35,780 nucleotides of DNA from Candidatus Latescibacterota bacterium. Lineage in GTDB: Bacteria > Krumholzibacteriota > Krumholzibacteriia > LZORAL124-64-63. The notes below the pieces were generated by a model, which searched no databases, was not told the DNA's origin, and saw only the letters and a program-made list of their open reading frames with translations. The stretch is taken from positions 1 to 35,780 of the forward strand of contig JAUSBL010000115.1 in assembly GCA_030658975.1 (NCBI GenBank), given 5' to 3'. Shown here one piece after another: positions 1 to 10,117 of this stretch (within the stretch, counting starts at the first letter, position 1; the number at the start of each line of letters is the position of its first letter). The translations under genes were made by a program, and so were the position numbers.

Positions 1-344
1 TCGTCCTCCACGAAGCGGATGTCGTGCTCGCGCGGTTCGATGCCGATCGCGCGCAGCGATTCCAGGTACAGGCCCTGCGAGTCCGCGGGGTTCGGCTTCA
101 GGACGACCTGGTACTGCAGGAACTGCTGGACGCGGTTCGGATTCTCCAGGTAGCGGCCGTCCTTGGGGCGGCGGCTGGGTTCGACGTAGGCCACCTTCCA
201 GGGCTCCGGCCCGAGGCAGCGCAGGAAGGTGGCCGGGTTGAAGGTGCCGGCGCCCACCTCGGAGTTGTAGGGCTGGATGATGACGCAGCCCTGGTCCATC
301 CAGAACTTCTGGAGCCCGGCGATCATCTCCTGGTAGCTCAGCAT
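1..344 (-). CDS. glyQ: Glycine--tRNA ligase alpha subunit, N-terminal part (cut by window edge)
   Basis: This is the catalytic alpha chain of the two-subunit bacterial glycyl-tRNA synthetase, a cytoplasmic enzyme that charges tRNA-Gly for translation. About 114 residues are visible. They match the GlyQ N-terminus closely: an opening [15 protein letters not shown], then a stretch with [15 protein letters not shown], a segment ending in [11 protein letters not shown], and [11 protein letters not shown]. The start ATG at 344 overlaps the recO stop by 7 bases (338-344), so the two are translationally linked. A GGACGACGAG stretch serves as a weak ribosome site inside recO. The beta-subunit gene glyS probably follows beyond position 1, because recO-glyQ-glyS is a common order; that part is inference. 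The gene is partial only because the window ends. Confidence 0.95.
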   Translation of the reverse strand, partial: MLSYQEMIAGLQKFWMDQGCVIIQPYNSEVGAGTFNPATFLRCLGPEPWKVAYVEPSRRPKDGRYLENPNRVQQFLQYQVVLKPNPADSQGLYLESLRAIGIEPREHDIRFVED

Positions 345-1138
345 GGCTCGTCGTCCTTTGCGGCCGCGGCCGCTGCGTCGGCGCTCCGCGCCGCGCGGAG
401 CAGGTCCAGGCTCGCGGGCAGGCGGTACTCCGGCAGGTGATAGGTCAGGAAACGGTGCAGCAGGATCCCCGTCTCCCGGGCGGTCCGCCGCGAGGAGCGG
501 ACCGGCGTCGCGCCGCCCAGCGACCGCAGGGCCGCGAGGGTCTCGGGGGCGAGCGGGCGTTCGGCCGCGCCGGCGCACGCCTCGCAGACGGCGCCCCCGG
601 CGGCCGGACTGAAGCGGCAGCCGGGCGCTTCCAGGCCGCCGCCGCAGGCGGCGCAGGCCGACAGCTCGGGCGCGATCCCCTGCAGTTCCAGCAGCGCGGT
701 CTCGAAGGCGTAAAAAAGCGGGGCCTCGTCCCCCGCCGGCGCCGATGATAGCATTTCCAGATAGCTGCGGCAAAGCCCGAATAGGCCCGCCTCGCGGACG
801 CCGCTGGGACGGCAGCGGTCGGCCAGTTCCAGCGCCGCGAGCGTGTAGGCGGTGCGCTCGAGGCTGTTGTCCTCGTGCAGGGGGTCGAGCAGGAGGTTGC
901 CGCCCTTGAGGTACTGCAGCTCGCGCGCGGGACTCCAGCCGAACTCCACGTCCACGAGCCGGCCCGGCCGCACCAGGGGCTGCAGCCGGGAGAGCCCCCG
1001 GCGCGCGCCCTTGGCGATGACCCGCACGTAGCCGCGCGCCTCGGTCAGCAGCGAGGCGACCACGCTGGTCTCGCCGCTGGGCCAGGCCCGCAGCACCACG
1101 GCCCGGGAGTGGACGACCGGTTGCGGCAGGACCGACAC
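338..1138 (-). CDS. recO: DNA repair protein RecO
   Basis: RecO is a recombination mediator that works with RecF and RecR to load RecA onto SSB-coated single-stranded DNA at gaps. The product is 266 residues, the usual family length. The N-terminal OB fold starts with [18 protein letters not shown] and continues through a VIAKGARR segment, which is typical for RecO. A four-cysteine zinc site lies in the C-terminal half (CAACGG, then CEAC about 20 residues later). I chose the GTG start at 1138 because a GGGGGG stretch lies 4 bases upstream and no in-frame ATG is near. The gene begins 11 bases after the mgtE stop and overlaps glyQ by 7 bases. An alanine-rich tail precedes the stop. Confidence 0.93.
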   Translation of the reverse strand: MSVLPQPVVHSRAVVLRAWPSGETSVVASLLTEARGYVRVIAKGARRGLSRLQPLVRPGRLVDVEFGWSPARELQYLKGGNLLLDPLHEDNSLERTAYTLAALELADRCRPSGVREAGLFGLCRSYLEMLSSAPAGDEAPLFYAFETALLELQGIAPELSACAACGGGLEAPGCRFSPAAGGAVCEACAGAAERPLAPETLAALRSLGGATPVRSSRRTARETGILLHRFLTYHLPEYRLPASLDLLRAARSADAAAAAAKDDEPC

Positions 1139-1149
1139 GTCGCCCCCCG

Positions 1150-2565
1150 TCAGCGGATGAGCAGGGAGGCCATGCCCAGGTAGATCATCACGGCGATGAA
1201 GTCGTTCGACATGGTGATGAACGGCCCGGTGGCGATGGCCGGGTCCGCGCCGGCCCTGTAGAGCAGCAGCGGGATGGTCGTGCCGATCATCGCCGCGCTG
1301 AGGATCACGGTCATCATGGCGATGGTCAGCACGACCGCCACCTCCATGTCCCCGAGCAGCAGGCGCGCGGCGACCATCACGCAGACCGAGATCAGGCTGC
1401 CCGTCAGCAGGGCGGTGCCCAGTTCGCGCATGAGGTAGCGGCCGATGCGGTAGATGCTGACCTCGCCGGTGGCCAGGCCGCGCACCACCACCGAGGAGGT
1501 CTGGATGCCCGTGTTGCCGCCCATGGCCATGATCGCGGGCAGGAAGAAGGTCAGCGCCACGGTGGTGGTGATGGTCGCCTGGTGGTGCTTCATGATCTGC
1601 ATCGTCGCCATCTCGCCGGCCAGGGCGCCGAGCAGCCAGGGCAGGCGGGCGCGGGCGACGCGCACGGGCGAGGTCTCGCCCAGTTCCTCGCTGGTGCCGG
1701 CGAGCAGGCCGTAGTCCTCGGTGGCCTCCTCCTCCAGGACGTCGATCACGTCGTCGGCCTGGATCACGCCCACCAACCGGCCCGCGGCGTCGACGACCGG
1801 CAGGGTGACCAGGTCGTGCGTCTGCACGTAGAGGGCCACGTCCTCCTGGTCGAGGTCCACCGAGACGCGCAGGGGATCGCGCTCCATGATCGTGTCGACC
1901 GGGGTCGACCAGGGCTGCAGCAGCATCGTCACCAGCGGGATGCGCCCGGCGGGGCAGCCGTCGCCGTCGACCACGAAGACGAAGTGCAGCCCCTCGCGGT
2001 CGTCCGCCTCGACGGCGCGCACGGCGTCGACCGCCTGCATGATCGTGGCGTCCTGCGGCACCGCGATGAATTCCTTGGCCATCAGGCCGCCGGCGGTGTC
2101 CGGCTCGTAGCGGAGCAGTTCGGCGACGTCCTGGCGCTCGGCCGGCTCCATCGCCGCGAGGATCTCGCGGGCCTGGTCGTCCTCCAGCTCGCCCACGAAG
2201 TCCGCCGCCTCGTCCGAGGGCATCTCCTCGATGAGGTCGGCGATGGCCTCGATGTCCAGCAGCTGCAGCAGGGCCGAGACGCTGTACTGGTCGATCTCGG
2301 CCAGCACGTCGGCGACGAGGTCGGGCGGCAGCAGCTGCAGCACGCGCGCGGTGTCGTCCACGCCGAGGTAGCGCAGGCTCTCGGACAGGTCGCCGGGCGA
2401 AAGGGCGGCGGCCGTGCGCCGCAGTTCCTCCCGCTCGTCGTCGCGCAGCAGCCGCTCGAACAGCTCGGCGTACTGGTGCCACTGCTCCTCGAGCTTGCTG
2501 GCGTCGAGCAGGGTCTCCTCGCCCTCGGCCGGCTCGGCTCCGGGTCCGGGCGTCGGGTCGCTCAT
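1150..2565 (-). CDS. mgtE: Magnesium transporter MgtE
   Basis: This inner-membrane Mg2+ channel is gated by cytosolic magnesium. The 471-residue product shows the full MgtE layout. An acidic superhelical N domain covers roughly residues 25-145, with repeated short helices such as [18 protein letters not shown]. Two CBS domains cover about 145-270, and the five-helix pore domain about 290-471. The pore signature [20 protein letters not shown] and the last-helix motif [17 protein letters not shown], with the ion-binding Asp, are both intact. The ATG at 2565 sits behind a strong AGGAGGG ribosome site and overlaps the DUF502 stop as ATGA. The next gene upstream but one is a CNNM/CorC-like protein, so two Mg-related membrane proteins share this operon. 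Confidence 0.95.
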   Translation of the reverse strand: MSDPTPGPGAEPAEGEETLLDASKLEEQWHQYAELFERLLRDDEREELRRTAAALSPGDLSESLRYLGVDDTARVLQLLPPDLVADVLAEIDQYSVSALLQLLDIEAIADLIEEMPSDEAADFVGELEDDQAREILAAMEPAERQDVAELLRYEPDTAGGLMAKEFIAVPQDATIMQAVDAVRAVEADDREGLHFVFVVDGDGCPAGRIPLVTMLLQPWSTPVDTIMERDPLRVSVDLDQEDVALYVQTHDLVTLPVVDAAGRLVGVIQADDVIDVLEEEATEDYGLLAGTSEELGETSPVRVARARLPWLLGALAGEMATMQIMKHHQATITTTVALTFFLPAIMAMGGNTGIQTSSVVVRGLATGEVSIYRIGRYLMRELGTALLTGSLISVCVMVAARLLLGDMEVAVVLTIAMMTVILSAAMIGTTIPLLLYRAGADPAIATGPFITMSNDFIAVMIYLGMASLLIR

Positions 2566-3224
2566 GGGGCGGTCCCTCCTTCCCTGCGGGGTCCCGCGTC
2601 GGCGACGACCGCCAGGATCTCGTCGATCGCGCGGCCGCGCCCCGACTCGAGCACGGCGCCGCCCGAGATGATCAGGCGGATCCCCTCCTCGACCGTCAGC
2701 GGCAGCTGGATCGTCTGCTCGCGGGGGATCAGCAGCAGGAACCCCGACGTCGGGTTGGGGGTGGTCGGCAGGAAGACGTGCTGCAGCGACCGCGTGGGAT
2801 CGTCCTGCGTGATGAACCCGAGCGAGTACAGGCCGCGGCGGGGATACTCGAAGGCGACCACCTTCTGGAAGGCCTGACGGTTGTCGGCGAGCAGCACCTC
2901 GGAGACCTGCTTGACTGCCCCGAACACGCTCTTGATGACCGGGATGCGGGCGACCAGGCGGTCGATGGCGCCGAACATGGCCACGCCGATGAGGGTGCGC
3001 GTGACCAGTCCGATCAGCACCACGACGATCAGGCTGCCGACCACGCCCATCAGCGTGATCAGGAAAGGCGGCAGGTGGTCGCGCAGGTAGGGGAACCGCT
3101 CGAGCCCGGGCCGCAGCGCGCGGTCGACCAGCAGGTAGACCCGCCACAGGATCGCGCCGGTGATCGCCGCGGGCGCGATCGTCAGCAGCCCGGTCAGGAA
3201 GTACTGTTTCAGGCGCGAGTTCAT
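2562..3224 (-). CDS. DUF502 family membrane protein
   Basis: This 220-residue protein belongs to the DUF502 family of inner-membrane proteins, whose biochemical function is not established. Two membrane segments are visible, at about residues 8-32 and 52-80. The second is followed by IPVIKSVFGAVKQVSEVLL, a family hallmark. The C-terminal half is soluble and contains FLPTTPNPTSGFLLLIPRE, also characteristic. ATGA overlaps at both ends (3221-3224 with the CBS-domain gene and 2562-2565 with mgtE) make translational coupling likely. Its position between two Mg-transport-type genes suggests a membrane or ion-related role, but that is context only. The C-terminus is rich in Arg and Gly. Confidence 0.9.
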   Translation of the reverse strand: MNSRLKQYFLTGLLTIAPAAITGAILWRVYLLVDRALRPGLERFPYLRDHLPPFLITLMGVVGSLIVVVLIGLVTRTLIGVAMFGAIDRLVARIPVIKSVFGAVKQVSEVLLADNRQAFQKVVAFEYPRRGLYSLGFITQDDPTRSLQHVFLPTTPNPTSGFLLLIPREQTIQLPLTVEEGIRLIISGGAVLESGRGRAIDEILAVVADAGPRREGGTAP

Positions 3225-4528
3225 TCCGGCGCCTCTTGCGGCTGGCGGCCCGGCAGCGGCGCCGGCGCCGCGAGGCGGACCTGCATGATGCGGCGGTCCT
3301 CGACGCGCTCGACCTCGATGTCGAGGCCGGCGATGGCCACGTGGTCGCCCTGCTCGGGCACCCGGCCCGCGGCCTCGTAGATCAGGCCCGCCAGCGTCTC
3401 GCTGCCCTCGCCCAGGGGCAGCTCGATCCCGAGCACGTCCTGCAGGTCCTCCAGGTTGATCTTGGGGTCGACGCGCAGCGAGCGGTCGTCGAGCCAGGTG
3501 AAGAGCGACTCCTGCTCGTCGAACTCGTCCTCGATCTCGCCGACGATCTCTTCGAGGACGTCCTCGAGCGTGACGAGCCCGGCGGTGCCGCCGTACTCGT
3601 CGATGACCACCGCCATGTGGATGCGCTGGGAGCGGAACTCCGCCAGGACCTCGTCGAGCCGCTTGCTCTCGGGGATGAAATAGGCGGGACGCGCCAGGTC
3701 GCCGACCCGGCGGTTGCCGTCGCGCATGCCGTCGCCGTCGACCAGCGACAGCAGGTCCTTGGCGTAGAGCAGCCCGGCGACGCGGTCGATGCTGCCCTCG
3801 TACAGGGGGATGCGCGAATGGCGGCACTCCTCGATCGTGCGCACGGCCTCGCGCACCGGGCAGCCCGCGTCCAGCGCGACCATGTCGATGCGCGGGATCA
3901 TGATCTCGCGCACCGCCGTCTCCCGGAAGTCGAAGATGCTCTGGATCATCTCGCGCTCGTCGTTTTCGAGGCTGACTCCCTCCTGCCGGTCGTCGATCAG
4001 GCTGCGGATCTCGCCGGCGCTCAGCAGGGAGCCGGCGTCCGCGCCGGGCAGCGTGTCTTCGGGGCGGGTCCCCAGACCCATCAGCAGCGAGGTCCACGGG
4101 CGCAGCAGCCAGACCGCCGGGGCCATGGCGCGCACCTGCAGCCGCGCGGCCGCCACGCCGGCGCCCCGGGCCGACCACCTGGCCAGGGCGGCGCCCAGCG
4201 ACCAGAAGACGGCCACGGCCAGCGCGACCACCACGTAGAAGCGGGCGCCGGTCAGTCCTGGCCACGCCGCGGCCGCCCAGCGGCCGGCCGCCAGGCAGCC
4301 GACGGCCGTCGCCGCGAGGTGCAGCGTGCCCGCGGTGGCGGCCAGGCGCTGGGGCACCTCCAGGCTGCGCCGCAGTTCCCGCCCCATCGACTCCGGATCC
4401 AGCAGCCCGTTGCGGTAGAGGCCGACCACGCGCGAATAGGCGGCGAGCAGGCCCACCATCAGCATGGCGAACAGGTAGGCGGCCGCGAAGATCAGCAGCG
4501 ACGTCAGCCCGCTTTCACCGGAGCCCAT
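3221..4528 (-). CDS. CNNM/CorC-like membrane protein with CBS pair and CorC_HlyC domain
   Basis: The 435-residue protein has the architecture of the CNNM/CorC (hemolysin C-like) family: a DUF21-type membrane domain (residues 8-150, three to four hydrophobic helices), a linker, two CBS domains (about 195-330) and a C-terminal CorC_HlyC domain (about 340-425). Visible signatures are IMIPRIDMVALD at the start of the CBS pair, HSRIPLYEGSIDRVAGLLYAKDLL, and VVIDEYGGTAGLVTLEDVLEEIVGEIEDEFD, the usual second-CBS block. Family members are linked to Mg2+ efflux and metal resistance. The ATG at 4528 overlaps the 3' end of ybeY by 14 bases. The order phoH, PgpH-like, ybeY, CBS protein is widely conserved in bacteria, which supports the call. 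Confidence 0.92.
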   Translation of the reverse strand: MGSGESGLTSLLIFAAAYLFAMLMVGLLAAYSRVVGLYRNGLLDPESMGRELRRSLEVPQRLAATAGTLHLAATAVGCLAAGRWAAAAWPGLTGARFYVVVALAVAVFWSLGAALARWSARGAGVAAARLQVRAMAPAVWLLRPWTSLLMGLGTRPEDTLPGADAGSLLSAGEIRSLIDDRQEGVSLENDEREMIQSIFDFRETAVREIMIPRIDMVALDAGCPVREAVRTIEECRHSRIPLYEGSIDRVAGLLYAKDLLSLVDGDGMRDGNRRVGDLARPAYFIPESKRLDEVLAEFRSQRIHMAVVIDEYGGTAGLVTLEDVLEEIVGEIEDEFDEQESLFTWLDDRSLRVDPKINLEDLQDVLGIELPLGEGSETLAGLIYEAAGRVPEQGDHVAIAGLDIEVERVEDRRIMQVRLAAPAPLPGRQPQEAPE

Positions 4529-5066
4529 CGTCCTCCTCCTTGCCCGCCAGCGGATGCGGCCAGCCGCGCCGGGCGAGCAGTTCCGTCTCCCGGGCGCGCA
4601 TGGCCGCCGCCTCGCGGGGCGACTCGTGATCCCAGCCCAGCAGGTGCAGGGCGCCGTGCACCGTCAGCAGCGCGAACTCCGCCGCGACGTCCCAGCCGTG
4701 CTGCTCGCAGCGCCGGCGCACGAAATCCGGGGCGATCACGATCGCTCCCGCGTCGCCGAGCTCCGCCTGCGCTTCGCCTTCGGCGCCGTCCCACCACAGG
4801 TCGCACGCGGCGTGGTTCTCGCCGGCGCGCACGGCGGGCCGGCCTGCGCCGCCGTCGACCAGGTTCCCGAACGACAGCACGTCGGTGGGTTCCGGCTTGC
4901 CGCGGTAGAGCCCGTTCAGACGGGCCATCTCCGCGTCGTCGACCCAGACCTGCTCGGCGGTCCAGCCGTCCGGGCCGACCGGCTCGGCCAGGGCCGCCAG
5001 TTCGCGCCGCGCCCCGGCGTCGGGCGGCGCGGCGCCGGCGGATCTCACCACCGTCAGCAGCCTCAT
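4515..5066 (-). CDS. ybeY: Endoribonuclease YbeY (16S rRNA maturation)
   Basis: YbeY is a single-strand metallo-endoribonuclease needed for 16S rRNA 3'-end maturation and ribosome quality control. The product is 183 residues. The zinc motif is intact as HGALHLLGWDH, with ligands H137, H141 and H147. Upstream, NGLYRGKPEPTDVLSF matches the conserved family segment (usually LN..yR.kd.pTDVLSF). The ATG at 5066 overlaps the stop of the PgpH-like gene as ATGA. The C-terminus is a little longer than in E. coli YbeY and ends in an acidic, Lys-containing tail. The gene sits in its conserved place between the HD-domain protein and the CBS-domain protein. Confidence 0.94.
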   Translation of the reverse strand: MRLLTVVRSAGAAPPDAGARRELAALAEPVGPDGWTAEQVWVDDAEMARLNGLYRGKPEPTDVLSFGNLVDGGAGRPAVRAGENHAACDLWWDGAEGEAQAELGDAGAIVIAPDFVRRRCEQHGWDVAAEFALLTVHGALHLLGWDHESPREAAAMRARETELLARRGWPHPLAGKEEDDGLR

Positions 5067-7324
5067 GTCCAGTCCCTGCCCGGGAACGCCCCGGCGTGCT
5101 CCCGCTGCCCCGGGTACGGGATGCGGGCGTGGTGGATCCCCGCCAGCAGCGGCACGAAGGCCTCGCGCACGGCGGTGATGTCCTTGAGCGTCAGGCCGCA
5201 GTGGTCGAGCTCGCCGCAGAGCATGCGCTCGTCGGCGACCTGCTTGACCACCTCGCGGATGCGGCCCGGCGTGGGTTTCGCGAGCGAGCGCGTGGCGGCC
5301 TCGACGGCGTCGGCGAGCATCAGGATCGCCGTCTCGCGGCTCTGGGGCTTCGGGCCGGGATAGCGGAAATCGTCGACCTTCACCGTCTCGTTGCCCTCGT
5401 TCTGCAGGGCCTTGTGATAGAAGAACTTCATCACGTGCGTGCCGTGGTGCTCGGGGATGAAGGCGATCACGGCCTCCGGCAGCCGCCACTGCCGGGCCAG
5501 GGCGATGCCGTCCTTCACGTGGGCGGCGACCACCAGGGCGCTCAGGCTCGGGCTCAGCTCGTCGTGCTTGTTCGGGCCGCCCCCCTGGTTCTCGACGTAG
5601 TATTCCGGCTTGTGCAGCTTGCCGATGTCGTGGAACAGCGCGCCGACGCGCGTGAGCAGGGAGTTCGCCCCCACCGCCCGGGCCGCGTTCTCGGCCAGCT
5701 GGCCGACGACCTGGCTGTGGTGGAACGTGCCCTGGGACTCCAGCGCCATCCGCTTCAGCAGGGGATGGTTGAGATCCGAGAGGTCGATCAGCGTCAGGTC
5801 GCTGCACACGCCGACCCGCGGTTCGACGATCGGCAGCAGGAACAGCCCGAGCGCCACCGACACCACGGGCGAAAGGGCGGCCACCAGCGCCTCGTGCAGC
5901 AGGGCCACGGCCCGCTCCCCGCCGGCGGCGCGCTCCAGACCCACCAGCGCCACGCCCGCCGCGGCCAGGATCGCGATCGCCTGGTAGAACTGGCTGCGCT
6001 GGCGGATGCGCCGCATGAAGGTCACCGCCAGCAGTCCCATGACCAGCCACGCCACCACCGCGGCGTCCCCGGCGGCCGCGTGGAAGGAGAGCAGGCCGGC
6101 CGCCAGCAGCGTCATCGCATAACCGACGCGGTCGCGGAACAGCACCGTGGCCAGCATGCCGAGCAGGGTGAACGGCACGGCGTACGGCCCCAGCCCGGGG
6201 CGCGCGAGGCACGCCGCGCCGGCGACCAGCACCACCCCCAGCAGCAGAGCCGCGACGACGAGCCGCCGCGGCTCGCGCAGCAGCGACGGGAAGTGGAGCG
6301 AGGCGATCCAGCCGAACAGCAGCAACATCCCCAGGACCAGCGTCGACCTCGCGGCCTGACGCCAGATCCGCGAGCCGCCGCCCGGCGCGCCCTGGGCGAC
6401 GAGGTGGGCGTGGAGCGCGTCGAGGTCGAGCGCGTCCTGCGCGGTCAGCCGCACGCCCTTCTCGACCACGCGTTCGCCCGCGAGGAACGAGCGCTCGACC
6501 GGCACGGCCTGGCGGGCGGCGAGCCGGCGCGCCCGCGTGTCCTCGTCGCTGTAGACGAGGTTGGGCAGCACCAGCGGGCGCAGCAGCAGCCCCCCCCAGG
6601 CGGCCGGCTCGGGGGCGAGTCCCGCCGCCGACAGGGCCTGCTGCAACCTGGCCGCCACGTCGTCCTGCGCGGTCAGCGTCGCGGCGTCGACGACCGTTTC
6701 GCCCGCGGCGGCGACGATGCGGACCTGCTGGTAGGTCCCCGGCGGCAGGACGTCCACGACACCGTCGTCCAGGACGCTGCGCAGCGCGTTCTCCGCCGCG
6801 GCGAAGAAATCGGCCGGGTCGGGCAGGGCCAGGGCCCGCGCCGCGTCCTGCGCCGAGAGTTCGGGGAAGAGCAGCCCCACCAGGTCCGCGCGCTGATCCA
6901 GGGAGATCTCCGTCTGCCCGGCCCGCCGCACGATCGCGTCGCGCCAGGACGCGAGCCGGTCGAGCGCGTCGCGGCGCGGGTTGCCGAGCCGGCGCAGCAC
7001 GGGCGGCTCGGCCATCATGGCCTGCATCTGGCGCATCTCGATGTCCTGGGCGAGGATCGGCGCGGAGAAGGGCACCGGCGCCAGGATGTCGCGGTCGGCG
7101 ATCTCGCCGGTGTCCGGGAAATCGACGTCGACGCGCGGCACCACCGGCATCAGCTGCGCCTGCAGCAGCACCAGGGCCGCGGCGGTCGCCGCGGACCAGG
7201 CCCAGCGGCGCCAGCCGGAGACGGGCGCCCGCTCCAGCAGCCGGCGGCTGCCCACCGCGAGTCGCGACGAGCGGCCCCCTTCGCGGGGCCCCCTCATCCA
7301 GCCGATGCCCGGCCACCGGTTCAC
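5063..7324 (-). CDS. 7TM-HD domain protein, PgpH-like c-di-AMP phosphodiesterase
   Basis: The protein has 753 residues. It begins with a short cytoplasmic part and one membrane helix (about 42-60), followed by a large extracytoplasmic 7TMR-HDED domain (about 65-330). A block of seven hydrophobic helices (about 335-510) and a cytoplasmic HD domain (about 530-720) complete it. The HD metal motif is present: a HHSQVV segment and then H565-D566 in FHDIGKLHKPEYY, with EHHGTHVMKFFY further on. In Listeria and other firmicutes PgpH hydrolyses the second messenger c-di-AMP; the same activity here is inferred from architecture. The start is a GTG at 7324 with AGGAGGGG in front. A YbbR/CdaR-like gene lies four genes upstream. 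No diadenylate cyclase is in the window. Confidence 0.9.
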   Translation of the reverse strand: MNRWPGIGWMRGPREGGRSSRLAVGSRRLLERAPVSGWRRWAWSAATAAALVLLQAQLMPVVPRVDVDFPDTGEIADRDILAPVPFSAPILAQDIEMRQMQAMMAEPPVLRRLGNPRRDALDRLASWRDAIVRRAGQTEISLDQRADLVGLLFPELSAQDAARALALPDPADFFAAAENALRSVLDDGVVDVLPPGTYQQVRIVAAAGETVVDAATLTAQDDVAARLQQALSAAGLAPEPAAWGGLLLRPLVLPNLVYSDEDTRARRLAARQAVPVERSFLAGERVVEKGVRLTAQDALDLDALHAHLVAQGAPGGGSRIWRQAARSTLVLGMLLLFGWIASLHFPSLLREPRRLVVAALLLGVVLVAGAACLARPGLGPYAVPFTLLGMLATVLFRDRVGYAMTLLAAGLLSFHAAAGDAAVVAWLVMGLLAVTFMRRIRQRSQFYQAIAILAAAGVALVGLERAAGGERAVALLHEALVAALSPVVSVALGLFLLPIVEPRVGVCSDLTLIDLSDLNHPLLKRMALESQGTFHHSQVVGQLAENAARAVGANSLLTRVGALFHDIGKLHKPEYYVENQGGGPNKHDELSPSLSALVVAAHVKDGIALARQWRLPEAVIAFIPEHHGTHVMKFFYHKALQNEGNETVKVDDFRYPGPKPQSRETAILMLADAVEAATRSLAKPTPGRIREVVKQVADERMLCGELDHCGLTLKDITAVREAFVPLLAGIHHARIPYPGQREHAGAFPGRDWT

Positions 7325-7343
7325 GCCGCCCCTCCTGGAGTCT

Positions 7344-8342
7344 TCACTTCCGGGCCTCGCCGCGTTCCTCCGCCTCGCGGAACGCCTCCACGATGCGCCG
7401 CACCAGCGGGTGGCGCACGACGTCCCGCTGCGTCAGCTCGACGAAGGCGATGCCTTCGGTGCCGGCCAGGATGTCGCGGACGCGCACCAGGCCGGAGTCC
7501 TTGCCCTGGGCCAGGTCGATCTGCGTGATGTCGCCCGTGATGACGGCCTTCGACTGGTGGCCCAGCCTGGTCAGGAACATCTTCATCTGGCCGAGCGTGG
7601 TGTTCTGGGCCTCGTCCAGGATGACGAAGGCCTGGTTCAGGGTGCGGCCGCGCATGTAGGCCAGCGGCGCGGCCTCGATCACCCCGCTGCTCATGTAGCG
7701 CTGGATGCGGCCGGGGCCCACCGTGTCCCCCAGCGCGTCGTGGAGCGGCCGCAGGTAGGGATCGATCTTCTCCTGCAGGTCGCCGGGCAGGAACCCCAGC
7801 TGCTCGCCGGCCTCGACCGCCGGCCGCACCAGGATGATGCGCTCGACCAGCCCGCGCTTGAGGTAGTCCATCGCCATGACCACGGCCAGGTAGGTCTTGC
7901 CGGTGCCTGCCGGCCCGATGGCGAAGACCACATCGTGGGCGCGGATGGCCTCGATGTAACCCTGCTGGCCCGCGGTCTTGACGCGGATGGCGCGGCGGTT
8001 CCCGGCCACCAGCAGCGTCTCGCCCACCGCTTCGGGCTCGCCCTGCTGCGGCCGCAGCTGCTGCTCGAGCACGTAGTGGACGCTCACGGTGTCCAGGGCC
8101 TTCTCCCGCTCCAGCAGCTCGACCAGCCGGCAGACCACGCGCGCCATCGCCTCGGTCTCGGCGGGCTCGCCGCGCAGGACCAGGGCGTCCCCGCGCACCG
8201 AGATGCTGCCGCCGTAGTGCTCCTGCAGGACGCGCAGGTTGGCGTCGTGCCAGCCCAGCAGGGCGAACTGGTCGACGCCCGCGAGGTCGATCGCCGCTTC
8301 GCCGGGCGACGCCGTGCTCAGCCTGTCGATGGCGCCGCTCAT
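7344..8342 (-). CDS. phoH: PhoH-family ATPase
   Basis: PhoH proteins are cytoplasmic P-loop ATPases, probably RNA-linked, often encoded beside ybeY. The product is 332 residues. An N-terminal KH-like or accessory segment covers about 20-110. The PhoH ATPase core follows, with Walker A as [11 protein letters not shown], the family motif [19 protein letters not shown], the Walker B segment [11 protein letters not shown], and the sensor block [19 protein letters not shown]. All key residues are intact. The ATG at 8342 overlaps the aspS stop as ATGA, and the stop lies 19 bases before the GTG of the PgpH-like gene. Its likely partner is the YbeY encoded two genes downstream, which would fit a shared ribosome or RNA quality-control role (inference). 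Confidence 0.94.
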   Translation of the reverse strand: MSGAIDRLSTASPGEAAIDLAGVDQFALLGWHDANLRVLQEHYGGSISVRGDALVLRGEPAETEAMARVVCRLVELLEREKALDTVSVHYVLEQQLRPQQGEPEAVGETLLVAGNRRAIRVKTAGQQGYIEAIRAHDVVFAIGPAGTGKTYLAVVMAMDYLKRGLVERIILVRPAVEAGEQLGFLPGDLQEKIDPYLRPLHDALGDTVGPGRIQRYMSSGVIEAAPLAYMRGRTLNQAFVILDEAQNTTLGQMKMFLTRLGHQSKAVITGDITQIDLAQGKDSGLVRVRDILAGTEGIAFVELTQRDVVRHPLVRRIVEAFREAEERGEARK

Positions 8343-10117
8343 CCGCGCTCCGTCTCGTCCACGACCCGGATGTGCAGCTCCGCCAACTGGGCGGCGCTGA
8401 TGCCGCCCGGCGAGTCGTCCAGGGGCGAGGAGGCCAGGTAGGTCTTCGGGAACGCGATCACGTCGCGCAGCGACGAGCTCCCGGTCAGCAGCATCGCGAT
8501 GCGGTCCAGGCCCAGGGCGATGCCGCCGTGGGGCGGCGCGCCGTACTCCAGGGCGTCCAGGAAGAAGCCGAACTTGTCGCGCGACTCCTGCTCGCTCATG
8601 CCCACCACGCGGAACACCGCCTCCTGGAGCGCGCGGCGGTGGATGCGGATGCTGCCCGAGCCCAGCTCGACCCCGTTGCAGACCAGGTCGTAGAGCTGGC
8701 CGTGGCACGCGCCCGGGTCGCTCTCGAGCAGGGGCTCGCTCGCGGCGTCGGGCATCGTGAACATGTGGTGGCAGGCCGACCAGGCGCCGGTCTTCTCATC
8801 CCGCTCGAACAGCGGGAAGCTGCGCACCCAGGCGAAGGCCCAGGCGCCCTCGGGGATCCAGTTCCGCTGCGCGGCCAGTTCCAGCCGCACCGCTCCCAGC
8901 GCCGCGCCGACGGTCACGGCCGGACCGGCGCCGAACAGGACCAGGTCGCCCTCGCGCAGCCCGAGCCGCTCGCGCAGCGCCGACTGGAACGGCGCCGGCA
9001 GGAACTTCGCGATCCCGCCGTCGAAGCCGTCGGCGGTCGCCTTCGCGAAGGCCATGCCGCGGGCGCCGCGCTTGCGCGCGACCTCCTCGAGGTCGGTGAT
9101 CTGCTTGCGGCTGTAGCCGGCGCAGCCCTCGGCGGCGAGGCAGCGCACGACGCCCCCTTCGGCCAGGGCCGTCGCGAAGACGCCGAAGCCGCTGTCGGCC
9201 GCCAGGTCGCTCACGTCGCGGATCGGACAGCCGAAGCGCAGGTCGGGCTTGTCGGAGCCGTAGAGGTCCATGGCCTCGGCGTAGGAGAGCCGCGGGAACG
9301 GCGTGGGCAGCTCGATGCCGGCGGCCTCGCTGAACAGCGTGGCCACCATCCCCTCCACCAGCGCGAAGATCTCCGGCTCGGTCACGAAGCTCATCTCGAG
9401 GTCGATCTGGGTGTGCTCGGGCTGGCGGTCCTTGCGCAGGTCCTCGTCCCGCAGGCAGCGCGGCAACTGGTAGTAGCGGTCCACGCCCGAGACCATCAGG
9501 ATCTGCTTGTACAGCTGGGGCGACTGCGGCAGCGCGTAGAAGCGACCCGGGTGGATGCGGCTGGGCACGACGTAGTCGCGCGCCCCCTCGGGCGTCGTCT
9601 TGATCAGCAGCGGCGTCTCGACCTCCAGGAAGTCGCGCTCCCCGAGGTAGCGCCGGACCGCCTGGGCGGCCCGGTGGCGCACCATGAGGTTGTTCATCAT
9701 CTCGGGCCGGCGCAGGTCGACGTAGCGGTACTTCAGGCGCAGCTCGTCCGCGGCCTGCGCCGCCTGGTCGAGCTGGAAGGGCAGCGGCTTGCAGGGGTTG
9801 AGCACCTCGATCTCCGCCGCCGCCACCTCGACCGCGCCGGTGACCATCGTCGCGTTGACCATGCCCTCGGGCCGGGGGCGGACGCGCCCGGACACCGAGA
9901 TCACCGACTCCAGCTTCACCAGGCCGCTGCGCGCGGGCAGGTCGCCGTCCTCGAACACCACCTGGACGGTGCCGTAGCGGTCCCGCAGGTCGATGAAGGT
10001 GACGCCGCCCATGTCGCGGATCTTCGCGGCCCAGCCGGCCAGCCGGACGGTCTCCCCCACGCGGGAGGTGTCGATGTCGCAGCACCGGTGCGTCCGGATC
10101 AGTTTCGCATCGCTCAC
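8339..10117 (-). CDS. aspS: Aspartate--tRNA ligase, bacterial type
   Basis: AspRS charges tRNA-Asp. The product is 592 residues, the bacterial-type length that includes the GAD insertion domain. Domains are an OB-fold anticodon domain (about 1-105), the class II core (motif 2 near [21 protein letters not shown]), the GAD insert (about 290-420), and the terminal core with motif 3 [14 protein letters not shown]. The segment [11 protein letters not shown] is also diagnostic. Translation starts at a GTG (10117) overlapping the hisS stop as GTGA. In the anticodon domain the residue after RD, before GG, is Met (RDMGG). In other AspRS enzymes that position helps separate discriminating from non-discriminating types, so tRNA specificity cannot be read directly here. 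Confidence 0.96.
   Translation of the reverse strand: MSDAKLIRTHRCCDIDTSRVGETVRLAGWAAKIRDMGGVTFIDLRDRYGTVQVVFEDGDLPARSGLVKLESVISVSGRVRPRPEGMVNATMVTGAVEVAAAEIEVLNPCKPLPFQLDQAAQAADELRLKYRYVDLRRPEMMNNLMVRHRAAQAVRRYLGERDFLEVETPLLIKTTPEGARDYVVPSRIHPGRFYALPQSPQLYKQILMVSGVDRYYQLPRCLRDEDLRKDRQPEHTQIDLEMSFVTEPEIFALVEGMVATLFSEAAGIELPTPFPRLSYAEAMDLYGSDKPDLRFGCPIRDVSDLAADSGFGVFATALAEGGVVRCLAAEGCAGYSRKQITDLEEVARKRGARGMAFAKATADGFDGGIAKFLPAPFQSALRERLGLREGDLVLFGAGPAVTVGAALGAVRLELAAQRNWIPEGAWAFAWVRSFPLFERDEKTGAWSACHHMFTMPDAASEPLLESDPGACHGQLYDLVCNGVELGSGSIRIHRRALQEAVFRVVGMSEQESRDKFGFFLDALEYGAPPHGGIALGLDRIAMLLTGSSSLRDVIAFPKTYLASSPLDDSPGGISAAQLAELHIRVVDETERG

Noticed and set aside
3236-7528. A plus-strand open frame of over 1400 codons opposite the ybeY/PgpH-like region
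   Set aside because: It is antisense to five well-supported genes and rich in Arg, Gln, His and Gly, as expected from reading high-GC genes backwards. It has no ribosome site or known domain.
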